Shown here: one piece after another, positions 1 through 6,579 of the stretch
Numbering within the stretch: the stretch's first letter is position 1
Layout of the letters: each line of letters opens with the position of its first letter
Origin: a virus
Direction: 5' to 3' (one strand)
IMG/VR virus record: IMGVR_UViG_3300044998_000850
Coordinates: 1-29,482 of that record
Length of the DNA: 29,482 bases
Notes under the pieces: generated by a model
Seen by the model: the letters and a program-made list of their open reading frames with translations, nothing else
The model's database searches: none
Told to the model about the DNA's origin: nothing
Translations under genes and position numbers: made by a program

Positions 1-127
1 TCCACAAATCGTTCATATTGACGGCGTGGCATAAGTTGCCAGCTCGCTTTGACTTCGGCAGGGATATAGGGATTATCTGCCGAGTTTGCGGGGTAATACA
101 GCACATTTTCGGGCAATGTGTTCTCTT
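1..127. repeat. Left copy of terminal 127-bp direct repeat (circular join)
   Basis: Bases 1-127 are identical to 29356-29482. The repeat lies inside the terminase large subunit gene, and joining the two copies restores one continuous reading frame. A length of exactly 127 equals a common maximum k-mer of assemblers, so I read this as the overlap of a circular assembly and not as a physical terminal repeat of the virion DNA. Confidence 0.95.
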
Positions 128-671
128 TGTATTTTTCATAAAAACGTTTTTTCACCCAATTGTCAGTAGGGTTGCAGGTTGCGATAATCAAAGGCGGAGG
201 CATATTTTGCAAAAAGTGCGTGCCAGCTCTCTCAATGCACTTATCAAAAGTTTTTTCTTGAAGTTCGTTAAACTCTTCTAATAAAAATCCGTTCACTTCT
301 AAACCTTTAAACCTATCCAAATCCTTGTCCTTGTCGTAATTTTCAGGGAAAAACAAGATTTGCGAACCATTTTTGAAAGTCCATACATAGAAAGTTCCGT
401 CAAAATGTTGCAAGAAACTTTTAGGAACAATCTTTTGGAAAGAAACGTAAGTCGTGCGTCGCATTGTAACTAAATCCGTACGAACGATTGCCCAACGGCT
501 ATTTTTAAAGAACTTGCAAAGCATAATTAGAATAGCAAGTCCTACGAACGTCTTGCCACCTCGTATTGCTCCGCCGTACACGCAAACGTTGTATTGCCCT
601 GTGAAAACAAGACGTATGAACTCTTCTTGTTTGAAAAAAGGTTTAAATAATATGTTTTCTTCAAAATTCAA
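1..671 (-). CDS. terL: Terminase large subunit, N-terminal part (gene continues across the circle join)
   Basis: This is the ATPase half of the DNA-packaging motor. The frame starts at a TTG (671-669), with an AGGAAA stretch about 5 bases upstream and a 3-codon overlap with the small subunit gene; no ATG occurs in frame before about codon 50. Walker A is GGAIRGGKT at residues 33-41, Walker B is about residues 126-133 (ending LLEE), and the coupling motif IIATCNPT is at 162-169. The frame runs off base 1 and resumes at 29355; 671 plus 706 bases give 459 codons including stop, so the whole protein is 458 residues, normal for the family. The TTG start is inferred; a shorter start would remove Walker A. 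Confidence 0.93.
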   Translation of the reverse strand, partial: MNFEENILFKPFFKQEEFIRLVFTGQYNVCVYGGAIRGGKTFVGLAILIMLCKFFKNSRWAIVRTDLVTMRRTTYVSFQKIVPKSFLQHFDGTFYVWTFKNGSQILFFPENYDKDKDLDRFKGLEVNGFLLEEFNELQEKTFDKCIERAGTHFLQNMPPPLIIATCNPTDNWVKKRFYEKYKENTLPENVLYYPANSADNPYIPAEVKASWQLMPRRQYERFV

Positions 672-1044
672 TTTTCTTTCCTAAGATTTCGAATGTTTCT
701 TTGCTTACGTTATGTGTGTTTTCAGTTTTTACTGTATCACTCCAACCGAAACGATTTTTCATATTCATATACCAACCTACGAAGCTAAAGTTCTTGTTGC
801 CCAAGTTTTTACGCCCTAATTCTGTCCAATAAGCCTCCGACAAAATTTTCCCTTTTTTTATAGTTCTCGAAAATTCTTCATAATCTTTTATCCACCTGTA
901 CCACAAATCATCAGAGCAACTGCCTCTTTGCTTAATAATCCAAGCTCTTATTTCAACATCAGACGCTCCTTCTGCATACATCGACAAAATAGTTTCTTCC
1001 CAGCCGTCAGGCAAAGAACTTAAATCTGCTTTCGGTCTGCTCAT
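661..1044 (-). CDS. terS: Terminase small subunit (probable)
   Basis: This 127-residue protein lies immediately upstream of the large terminase and overlaps its start, the usual place for the DNA-recognition subunit. Residues 15-50 (EETILSMYAEGASDVEIRAW) look like a helix-turn-helix, and the tail around FSFVGWYMNMKNRFGW is a pattern often seen near the C-terminus of small terminases. It is the first gene of the late operon: a hairpin terminator (1128-1158) and a promoter-like pair (1066-1096) lie just upstream. Assignment rests on position, size and these patterns; sequence identity in this family is low. Confidence 0.8.
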   Translation of the reverse strand: MSRPKADLSSLPDGWEETILSMYAEGASDVEIRAWIIKQRGSCSDDLWYRWIKDYEEFSRTIKKGKILSEAYWTELGRKNLGNKNFSFVGWYMNMKNRFGWSDTVKTENTHNVSKETFEILGKKIEF

Positions 1045-1065
1045 AACACAAATATTTCATTTTTG

Positions 1066-1096
1066 CAATAATATGAAAAATATCTAAAAAATCAAA
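1066..1096 (-). promoter_or_regulatory. Candidate Bacteroidota-type promoter for the late (terminase) operon
   Basis: On the minus strand a TTTG (1096-1093) is followed after 19 bases by TATTATTG (1073-1066), one mismatch from the TAnnTTTG -7 element used by Bacteroidota sigma-ABfr. It lies 22 bases upstream of the small terminase ATG and just downstream of a terminator, the expected place for a new transcription unit. Confidence 0.55.
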
Positions 1097-1126
1097 CTAT
1101 TTTTTTGTGTTGTGCTAAAACTGCTA

Positions 1127-1158
1127 AATAAAAAAGGCACTCGTAGTGTCCGAGTGCC
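1127..1158 (-). terminator. Rho-independent terminator ending the early minus-strand operon
   Basis: GGCACTCG and CGAGTGCC (1136-1143 and 1151-1158) form a perfect 8-bp stem with a 7-base loop. Read on the minus strand it is followed by TTTTTTATT. It separates the HTH gene from the terminase operon. Confidence 0.88.
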
Positions 1159-1175
1159 TCAATTTGCTTCGTAAG

Positions 1176-1451
1176 TTAGCTATTACGTTCTTTTAGCTTT
1201 CTGTAATCGTGTATGCAACGACAAAGAAACAGTTCTTCACCGCTCAAATATTCAGCTCCAATCGCTTTTTCAAGGATTATAGCGGTTTTAGCGGTTACAT
1301 TACTGCGTCCGTGAAACAGGCTGCTAACATTTTGTAAATGCCAGCCTGCGGTTACGCTTATTTCCGTTAGCGTTTTACCGCTTTTTTTAATCGCATCACG
1401 CAACATTGCTTGAGGAGTTGTAGATGCGATTTCTTCTATTGTTTTTTTCAT
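1176..1451 (-). CDS. Small HTH (XRE/HigA-like) DNA-binding protein
   Basis: This 91-residue protein carries one helix-turn-helix at about residues 13-65: MLRDAIKKSGKTLTEIS, then TAGWHLQNVSSLFHGR as turn and recognition helix, then TAKTAIILEKAIG. It resembles XRE-type regulators and HigA antitoxins, but no toxin gene is adjacent. It is the last gene of the early minus-strand operon before a strong terminator. It could be a repressor target of, or partner to, the antirepressor at 6580, or a late-gene switch; the sequence does not decide. Confidence 0.75.
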   Translation of the reverse strand: MKKTIEEIASTTPQAMLRDAIKKSGKTLTEISVTAGWHLQNVSSLFHGRSNVTAKTAIILEKAIGAEYLSGEELFLCRCIHDYRKLKERNS

Positions 1452-1482
1452 ATTAGTTTTTTTTAAAGTGAAAAGATAGCGA

Positions 1483-1806
1483 TTAGACCGCTAAATTGTC
1501 TAAGTCCCATTCTGTAAGGTATTTGGTAATATCGGTATCTGCTAACCACCAGCGGTCTAAATCTTTTTCTAAGGTTAGCTCTACCTCTACCTCTATTTCA
1601 ATGTACCCGTCGTCGTCTCTTGCCTCTGATACTTCTTTAAGAATTGTATCATTCTTTAAGAAAATATCAGTAGCATTTATATCGTTCCAGAGGATTTGGT
1701 AGATAGTTTCTGTAGCCTCAAGGTACCCAGGATAATCCCACGTGGGATTATCTATTTCTACTTCTCTTTTAGCCTTTACAGTTACTATCGTCTTTAAAGT
1801 TTTCAT
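1483..1806 (-). CDS. Hypothetical protein, 107 residues
   Basis: I do not recognise a family. The protein is acidic, with alternating charged and hydrophobic residues (YIEIEVEVELTLEKDLD near residues 68-84), suggesting a small beta-rich fold. Its ATG overlaps the stop of the upstream gene by four bases (ATGA), so the two are translationally coupled. A 22-bp perfect palindrome (1731-1752) lies inside its 5' third, encoding about DNPTWDY, so the coding sequence may also be a protein-binding or structured-RNA site. Confidence 0.7.
   Translation of the reverse strand: MKTLKTIVTVKAKREVEIDNPTWDYPGYLEATETIYQILWNDINATDIFLKNDTILKEVSEARDDDGYIEIEVEVELTLEKDLDRWWLADTDITKYLTEWDLDNLAV
1731..1752. repeat. 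22-bp perfect palindrome inside a coding sequence
   Basis: The half-site GATAATCCCAC is followed directly by its reverse complement, with CACGTG at the centre. It lies within the gene at 1483-1806 and is not followed by a T-run, so it is not a terminator. Confidence 0.85.
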
Positions 1807-2099
1807 TGCTCTTGTTCTTTTGATTGTTCTTCTAATTGCTTCAGCTTTTCTACTGCTGATGTGATACGAAGTATATCTAAAGCATCATCAGCTTCTTTTA
1901 TGCTATCGTATTTTTCTATAAGAGCTTTTTCTAACGCTTTAGCAATAAAGTACGCAAAATCTGAACTTTCTGTAATAGCATCGTACAATGCTTCTACAAA
2001 CTCTTTTTTATCAAACTTGTACTTCTTTGCATCTTGAGATGCAAAAATAAGCAAGTCTTTTAAATCGTCTTTTGAAAGACTTAGTGTTACTGAAAACAT
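1803..2099 (-). CDS. Hypothetical protein, about 98 residues
   Basis: I do not recognise a family. I chose the ATG at 2099 (MFSVTLSLSKDD), because the longer frame upstream overlaps the preceding gene and starts in less plausible sequence. The protein is mostly helical and charged, ending in a Q/E/K-rich tail (LEEQSKEQEQ). It sits in a tightly packed run with the genes at 2123-2455 and 1483-1806 and overlaps the latter by four bases, so the three probably form one operon. Confidence 0.65.
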   Translation of the reverse strand: MFSVTLSLSKDDLKDLLIFASQDAKKYKFDKKEFVEALYDAITESSDFAYFIAKALEKALIEKYDSIKEADDALDILRITSAVEKLKQLEEQSKEQEQ

Positions 2100-2122
2100 A
2101 AAACTTAGTAGTTTAGAAAGTA

Positions 2123-2455
2123 TTAACAAATTCTTTCAAGAGTCGATTTATCAAATAATCGACTCTCATTTTCGAGAGAAGAAAATAAAGTGTCACTGTC
2201 TAATTCCCCCATTGCTACATCTTCTGGCGATGTAGCTTTTAGTATTTCAAGTATTTCCCTTGCATTTTCTCTTGCAGAGAAAATTGAGAAATATTTCTTG
2301 AACATTCCGTACTGATACTCTACTTCGTAGAGTTTTAGTACGTTCCTACATTCTTGGTATATCAGCAGACTTTGGTATGGGCTTAATCCCCAAGAGTCTG
2401 ATAAGTACCACTTACCAGCTCTTTTTACTTTTATTCTTTTTCTGATTTTTCCCAT
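2123..2455 (-). CDS. Hypothetical protein, about 110 residues, basic N-terminus
   Basis: I do not recognise a family. I place the start at the ATG at 2455 (MGKIRKRIKVKRAGKWY); the frame stays open further upstream but overlaps the duplicated gene at 2505-2891. The N-terminus is strongly basic and the C-terminal half is acidic (EDVAMGELDSD). This charge split could suit nucleic-acid binding, but that is a guess. Confidence 0.62.
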   Translation of the reverse strand: MGKIRKRIKVKRAGKWYLSDSWGLSPYQSLLIYQECRNVLKLYEVEYQYGMFKKYFSIFSARENAREILEILKATSPEDVAMGELDSDTLFSSLENESRLFDKSTLERIC

Positions 2456-2504
2456 AAGTTTTTTTAAGTTAAGTGGATAATTAAAACAGAAAACTAACGG
2501 GAAA

Positions 2505-2891
2505 CTATAATAGCTCCCCGTCTCTGAAGACAAGACAACGTTGGTTATACTTGTCGTCGTAAACAGAGATGGGTTCGAAATACCCATCCGAAAAGTACCG
2601 AGACCACTCCTGAATGTCGGTCTCCAACGGAGTTTTGCACTCCGTAATGTCTTTTAAGGAGTAAGAGAGGATTAGTTCCTTTAACTCTTTTTTTGTGACT
2701 TTAGTGAAGTCACAAAGAACTGAAATTGTCATGAACTTTGTGACTTTTTCTTCTGGGAACAATTTGTCCCCTTTCTGAATGTACTCTTTTACCTTTACGA
2801 TGCACTCGTAAAGGTAACAATCTACTTTTATCCCACTTGTGCTGTATGGAGTAGCTATTACCCTTGCCACTTTTTTTAGTTTCACTTCCAT
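2505..2891 (-). CDS. Hypothetical protein, paralogue A of a tandem duplication
   Basis: This 128-residue protein is clearly homologous along its whole length to the one at 3115-3513: both start MEVKLKKVA and share blocks such as KELKEL, LETDIQ and GYF..ISVYD.KYN. Identity is roughly half to 60 percent by eye. The function is unknown. It may adopt a small alpha/beta fold; a cysteine-containing stretch (YLYEC) is shared in part. Its 75-base leader is almost identical to that of paralogue B, and both genes end in nearly the same 25 bases. Confidence 0.72.
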   Translation of the reverse strand: MEVKLKKVARVIATPYSTSGIKVDCYLYECIVKVKEYIQKGDKLFPEEKVTKFMTISVLCDFTKVTKKELKELILSYSLKDITECKTPLETDIQEWSRYFSDGYFEPISVYDDKYNQRCLVFRDGELL

Positions 2892-2966
2892 ATTTTTATC
2901 TTTTTTAGTTAATGGTAAAATTGTAAATGAATAAGTGAATAAAGTCTAATTCAGATTCAAAAAATA
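2892..2966 (-). repeat. Leader repeat, copy A (upstream of paralogue A)
   Basis: These 75 noncoding bases match 3514-3588 with one mismatch, a period of 622 bases. They contain CTAATTCAGATT (2946-2957), and a variant, CTAATTTAGATT, follows at 2974-2985; these could be operator half-sites. No consensus Bacteroidota promoter was found in it. Confidence 0.9.
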
Positions 2967-3010
2967 GATTAACCTAATTTAGATTAGCCTATCTTACTTA
3001 GTTTGTTTTA

Positions 3011-3058
3011 ACTTTAAGACTACTTGTAATTGTAATTAGCTACAAATAGTCTTAAAGT
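3011..3058. repeat. Long inverted repeat between the two paralogues
   Basis: ACTTTAAGACTA (3011-3022) and TAGTCTTAAAGT (3047-3058) are perfect 12-bp arms. Inside them TTGTA and TACAA pair again after one mismatch. There is no T-run on either side, so a simple terminator is unlikely; it may be a processing hairpin, a protein-binding site or a remnant of the duplication. Confidence 0.75.
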
Positions 3059-3114
3059 ATTATTAAAAAATTTTAAATACTGCTTTTACTAATACTGCAA
3101 GTTAAAACGGGAAA

Positions 3115-3513
3115 CTATAATAGCTTCCCGTCCTTGAAAACTAAATGACGTTTATTATACTTGTTATCGTAAACAGAAATGGTCTGAAAGTACCCATTGT
3201 TGAAGAACTTAGAAAACCTTTGGATATCGGTCTCCAAAAGGGTCTTACTGTTTTTTATATCTTCAAGAGAGTAAAATTCTATCAATTCCTTTAGTTCTTC
3301 TTCCTCGACTTTGCTGAAGTTGTGAAGAACTGAAAACAAAATGAACTTTATCTTTTTTTCTTTTAAGAACAACTTGTTCCCTGAACCTTTTTTCTGAACG
3401 TACTCTCTAAACTTTAGAGTGCATTTGTAAAGGCTGCCTTCTACTTTTGCAGTCTCATCTTGATTGTAAGGAATGGCAATTACCTCTGCCACTTTTTTTA
3501 GTTTCACTTCCAT
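3115..3513 (-). CDS. Hypothetical protein, paralogue B of a tandem duplication
   Basis: This 132-residue protein of unknown function is a tandem paralogue of the one at 2505-2891. It differs by small insertions near residues 17-20 and 40-43 (KKGSGNK) and is more basic. The shared C-terminal block (TISVYDNKYNKRHLVF) is the best-conserved part and may form the functional core. Both copies keep intact reading frames despite substantial divergence, so both are probably under selection. Confidence 0.72.
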   Translation of the reverse strand: MEVKLKKVAEVIAIPYNQDETAKVEGSLYKCTLKFREYVQKKGSGNKLFLKEKKIKFILFSVLHNFSKVEEEELKELIEFYSLEDIKNSKTLLETDIQRFSKFFNNGYFQTISVYDNKYNKRHLVFKDGKLL

Positions 3514-3588
3514 ATTTTTATCTTTTTTAGTTAATGGTAAAATTGTGAATGAATAAGTGAATAAAGTCTAATTCAGATTCAAAAAATA
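3514..3588 (-). repeat. Leader repeat, copy B (upstream of paralogue B)
   Basis: This is 74/75 identical to 2892-2966 by eye. It lies between the ATG of paralogue B and the stop of the gene at 3606-3905 and contains the third CTAATTCAGATT (3568-3579). Confidence 0.9.
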
Positions 3589-3605
3589 AAAAGAATGGAG
3601 AGTGA

Positions 3606-3905
3606 TTACCCCCCATTCAATATCCATAAGCTGTTAAAAATTTTCTTAACAGCTTCAAGTTCCTCCTTGCTTGGACACAGCACTCTTACAAGTATGTCCC
3701 CTAAACTCTCGAATGTTTCAAGCTCAACATTGAGCTTAGAAATCTCTTCTTCAATATGTAAATCGTAGTAGAGGTTTTCATTTATTTCTACTTCATAAAC
3801 GAATGAACCCTCTCTTCTATGCTCAAGCTCTCTCTCTAAAAGTAGTTTGAGTTCCTTCATCTCTTTGAATGAAAGAGATGAAAGAATATCTTTTAAGTTT
3901 TCCAT
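3606..3905 (-). CDS. Hypothetical protein, 99 residues, acidic
   Basis: I do not recognise a family. Residues 1-33 look like a charged amphipathic helix (FKEMKELKLLLERELEHRR); the rest is acidic with beta-like stretches. It follows a strong terminator (3956-3982), so it probably has its own promoter in 3906-3955, where I see no consensus element. It lies in the same direction as the duplicated genes downstream and is likely read with them. Confidence 0.65.
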   Translation of the reverse strand: MENLKDILSSLSFKEMKELKLLLERELEHRREGSFVYEVEINENLYYDLHIEEEISKLNVELETFESLGDILVRVLCPSKEELEAVKKIFNSLWILNGG

Positions 3906-3954
3906 ATTTTTTTTGGTTAAGTTAAATAGGTTAAAAAAATTCCAAAGGTACGAT

Positions 3955-3982
3955 TAAAAAACAGGGGGTGGTTAGCCCCCTG
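3955..3982 (-). terminator. Rho-independent terminator after the acidic protein gene
   Basis: CAGGGGG (3962-3968) and CCCCCTG (3976-3982) form a 7-bp GC-rich stem with a 7-base loop. On the minus strand it is followed by TTTTTT. Confidence 0.88.
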
Positions 3983-3992
3983 CGGGCTTAGG

Positions 3993-4610
3993 TTAGGAAA
4001 TAAATTTTTTAAATATTCTGTAGTTTTCCCATCTTCCCTGCCAAGAAGATTCTACTACTTCATATACGCTATCGTCTTTTATCACAGTGTAAATTCTCTC
4101 CCCGAAACCTTCTTCGTAATCACCTTTCAATGCTTCTTGAAGGATTTCGTTCAAAAAAGAAATTGTTTCTTCATCATCAACAATTTCGTGAGAAATATGA
4201 CCTTCATCAAAATCATTGCTCACAATAATGCTTCCATAGTTATGCCCGTTCCAATAGTTAAATCCTTTGCAAGTTATTTTATGGTTTGTAAAGTCTTCCC
4301 CTTCCTGCAAGTCGCTATTTACAATAGCTATATAAAGAAGGTATGCCTCATAAGCACTTACTACATCACCAACACTCAATATTTCATCTTCATCGTTGTT
4401 TTTTAAGAACTCATTTGCAAACTCAACGGCTTTTTGGCCGTTAAGCGTTAGCGAGTCGCCTGCATCGTCAGCACCTACGCTTTGACCGTGCTCTGCGTAA
4501 GTGTCAGACATATAAAGGGTCTCTATTCTATCTGCATTTACAACATAGTAAACGTTGATGTTGTTGTTTTCTTCTTCGTGTTTGCTTGTTAAAAATAGGT
4601 AATTTGTCAT
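3993..4610 (-). CDS. Strongly acidic hypothetical protein (possible DNA mimic)
   Basis: This 205-residue protein has no family I can name. By my count it has about 41 D/E and about 13 K/R, with acidic runs such as NNDEDE, VDDEE and GDYEEG. Such a charge excess spread over the whole chain is typical of phage DNA-mimic proteins, including antirestriction proteins, but also of some unrelated small proteins. The gene stands alone between two terminators (4851-4879 upstream, 3955-3982 downstream), so it is a separate transcription unit. The mimic role is an inference from composition and from the restriction-related signals elsewhere (methylase gene, scarce GATC). Confidence 0.7.
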   Translation of the reverse strand: MTNYLFLTSKHEEENNNINVYYVVNADRIETLYMSDTYAEHGQSVGADDAGDSLTLNGQKAVEFANEFLKNNDEDEILSVGDVVSAYEAYLLYIAIVNSDLQEGEDFTNHKITCKGFNYWNGHNYGSIIVSNDFDEGHISHEIVDDEETISFLNEILQEALKGDYEEGFGERIYTVIKDDSVYEVVESSWQGRWENYRIFKKFIS

Positions 4611-4850
4611 TTTAGTAACCCGTCTGGGCGGTTAAGGTTAGTGATTGATTTGATTGAATTATCTGTTACAAATATAATAGGTTTTTTATTACTGTGCAAA
4701 TATTTTTTACTTTTTTTTTTATTTTTTTTTTCAAAAGTCAGTTTGCGTGCAGGAAACGTGGTTTTTTTTAAAAAAAATCTTTTGAAAAGTTTAGAGTGTT
4801 TTAGAATTTTCTTAACTTAGAACGGTTTTTTAGATTTAGTGATGTATGCA

Positions 4851-4879
4851 AAAAGCACTGATTTTTAGTCAGTGCTTTT
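4851..4879 (-). terminator. Rho-independent terminator after the exonuclease gene
   Basis: AAAAGCACTGA (4851-4861) and TCAGTGCTTTT (4869-4879) form an 11-bp stem with a 7-base loop; on the minus strand the descending arm ends in a T-run. The remaining 4611-4850 interval has long A/T homopolymers, presumably with the promoter of the acidic protein gene, but I see no consensus element in it. Confidence 0.85.
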
Positions 4880-4891
4880 GCGTTTTTACTT

Positions 4892-5506
4892 CTATAAAAT
4901 CTCAAAATACATTTCTTTAAGTATTTCGTAAGCCTCGCACGCTCGTTCTTCTATCAATTTCATCGCTTCTGTGTCTTGCTCTATTTCTACAATGTGCAAA
5001 GCTATTTCTTTTTGCAGTCGAGGATCGAATGAAGCAAAAACGCCTTTTCCCTTCTTTGCAATAAGCATATTGCACTGAAGTTGATAATAATAGTCGCTAT
5101 TTACTTTTTTAAGTGTTTCGTTGTCTTTGATATTAAGTTTGTATTTTAAGTGTTCGAGTGAGTTAAAAGGACATTTGATTTCTAAAACAGCGTCTTTGCT
5201 CAGCCCATCGGGGCTCCCACCCAAAAAACCGTAATTTTCGTGTTTTAGAAAGCCTACCTTTTGAAAAGGCATCGTAAAATATGCTTTATTTACCCACTTA
5301 AAAGCCCATTCCTCGTACTTTGTGCCCCATTCCATTGCTTGCGTAACAGATGAAGGCAATTCTATATTTAGCACTTCTGCTAATTTTTCTGTTATGTACG
5401 ATTGTGCTTCTTTCGTTTCTAAACTTTTGCCAAGTATCCTGCTTATCTGCGATGCAGTAAAGCACCCTTTACGTGCATCAAACCAATCTTTTGTCCTTTG
5501 TTCCAT
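4892..5506 (-). CDS. YqaJ/lambda-type exonuclease (RecB-like nuclease fold)
   Basis: This protein of about 204 residues should degrade one strand of double-stranded ends to expose single strands for annealing. The start at 5506 (MEQRTKDWFDARKG) puts the Q..dWf.aRkg...tAS pattern of YqaJ nucleases at the N-terminus; a start at 5548 would add 14 atypical residues. The catalytic signature is visible: E in MEWGTKYEEW (about residues 59-66), D100 in GSPDG, and E109-x-K111 in VLEIKC. It overlaps the end of the annealing protein gene by 29 bases, the classic exonuclease and annealase pairing used for phage recombination. Confidence 0.88.
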   Translation of the reverse strand: MEQRTKDWFDARKGCFTASQISRILGKSLETKEAQSYITEKLAEVLNIELPSSVTQAMEWGTKYEEWAFKWVNKAYFTMPFQKVGFLKHENYGFLGGSPDGLSKDAVLEIKCPFNSLEHLKYKLNIKDNETLKKVNSDYYYQLQCNMLIAKKGKGVFASFDPRLQKEIALHIVEIEQDTEAMKLIEERACEAYEILKEMYFEIL

Positions 5507-6068
5507 CTTGCAAATCTGGGTTGTTTTCAGGGTTGATATTTGTTTCATAGACGCTTACATAATCGTAGTCGTCTCTATTTACATCTCTGCCAAAAAGTTT
5601 GCCTAAGTGCATCGCTGCGTTCTTTATAGCATACGATTTTGCAGCAGGCAAGCCTTTCTGCACGGCTGCGGGCACTATTTGTGCTAAATCGGAAGCTGCT
5701 GCGTTTGCTTTTGTTTGCAAATCAACAGCCCCCACGCCGTCTTGAAAACGCCATTCCTTCCTGATAGGGTGAAAATAATGCAACCTGACGACGCAAAAGA
5801 TGCTTTGTGCTAATTGCCCACAGTTCAAAATTTCAACATACCAATCCTGGAATATTTGCGTGAGCATGTGCTCCACTCGCTCAATCGGCAAGTATTTTGC
5901 GGGCACGTATTGCCCGTTTTTTTTAATTTTTATGTGTTCGTGTGCTTTTAGCAGCTCTGTCTTCGGGCGGGCGTTCAAGAAACGATTAAAAAGTTCTAAA
6001 TTAGCAGTTTCTACACTTTGCTTTAAAACTTCTTTTGCTTTTATTCTTGTTTTTTCTTCTTGTTGCAT
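5478..6068 (-). CDS. Single-strand annealing protein, Rad52/Sak-like
   Basis: This 196-residue protein shows the pattern of Rad52-family annealing proteins: a central beta-rich part (VVRLHYFHPIRKEWRFQDG, residues about 92-110), a stretch AANAAASDLAQ-like region, and a helix SYAIKNAAMHLGKLFG (about 145-160), comparable to the A.KrA...fG...G segment of Rad52/Rad22. It lies directly upstream of, and overlapping, a YqaJ exonuclease, its usual partner. Together they should repair or circularise phage DNA by annealing. The family choice among annealases (Rad52, RecT, Erf) is by motif impression only. Confidence 0.78.
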   Translation of the reverse strand: MQQEEKTRIKAKEVLKQSVETANLELFNRFLNARPKTELLKAHEHIKIKKNGQYVPAKYLPIERVEHMLTQIFQDWYVEILNCGQLAQSIFCVVRLHYFHPIRKEWRFQDGVGAVDLQTKANAAASDLAQIVPAAVQKGLPAAKSYAIKNAAMHLGKLFGRDVNRDDYDYVSVYETNINPENNPDLQDGTKDKRLV

Positions 6069-6070
6069 AA

Positions 6071-6283
6071 CTATAAATGTTTAGCGTAATAAATTAGTGT
6101 TTCTGTTTTTAGATATTGTGCATCTACGAGCTTTGCAGTTACGCATTGCGTAAGCAAACTACTAAGTATCTTTTTATCCACGTTCGGGAAGCTGTCCACA
6201 AGATCCAAATAGCTAATTATGTCCTTTTTTTCAAGTAACTTATTAGCTACTTCTGCGACCTCGTCAATCAAAATTTTTTTCAT
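6071..6283 (-). CDS. Hypothetical protein, about 70 residues
   Basis: I do not recognise a family. The likely start is MKKILIDEV at 6283 (an ATG at 6289 adds two residues); longer forms overlap the upstream gene heavily. The sequence predicts helices with a possible winged-helix feel (DLVDSFPNVDKKILSSLLTQ). It ends two bases before the annealase start, so the two are cotranscribed. Confidence 0.6.
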   Translation of the reverse strand: MKKILIDEVAEVANKLLEKKDIISYLDLVDSFPNVDKKILSSLLTQCVTAKLVDAQYLKTETLIYYAKHL

Positions 6284-6467
6284 AAGCATTTTTAAAAAGT
6301 TGGTAATAAATTTCTGCGTGTGTCCGTTCTGGGTCTTTGAGGCTTTCAATTTCCTCCCACTGCCCCTTTGTCAAAAATAGCGTGCGGGGCTCTTTTCTGA
6401 GGTTTTCGGGTATTTTTTTACGCCCGCTCCCTTTTTTTCTGATTTTTTTTTCATTCATATCATTCAT
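6264..6467 (-). CDS. Small basic hypothetical protein
   Basis: This 67-residue protein is very basic at the N-terminus (KKIRKKGSGRKKIPENLRK) and has one predicted helix pair after it (TKGQWEEIESL, HAEIYYQLFKNAYEK). This is compatible with a small DNA-binding protein but I cannot assign a family. It is the first gene of the early minus-strand operon, divergent from the antirepressor. Two nearby ATGs (6467 and 6458) are possible starts. Confidence 0.6.
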   Translation of the reverse strand: MNDMNEKKIRKKGSGRKKIPENLRKEPRTLFLTKGQWEEIESLKDPERTHAEIYYQLFKNAYEKNFD

Positions 6468-6579
6468 AATGGTATTGTTTTAAGTTTTTATAAAATTACA
6501 AAAAATATTTTTTTTAAGCAAAAAAATTGCTATTTTTAAATAAAATTTTAAAAAATGGTTTAACTAAATAACTTCACTT
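6468..6579. promoter_or_regulatory. Divergent promoter region with possible operator
   Basis: This AT-rich gap separates the minus-strand recombination operon from the plus-strand antirepressor, so both promoters should lie here. A small inverted repeat, AGCAA-AAAAA-TTGCT (6517-6531), could be an operator. I found no full TTTG/TAnnTTTG pair on either strand. Confidence 0.45.

Noticed and set aside
1-127. Physical direct terminal repeats (T7-like ends)
   Set aside because: The repeat lies in the middle of the terminase gene, whose frame is restored by circular joining, and 127 is a usual assembler k-mer length.
2571-2591. tRNA T-arm-like hairpin (GATGGGT-TCGAAAT-ACCCATC)
   Set aside because: No acceptor, D or anticodon arms surround it, and it lies in the coding part of a duplicated gene.
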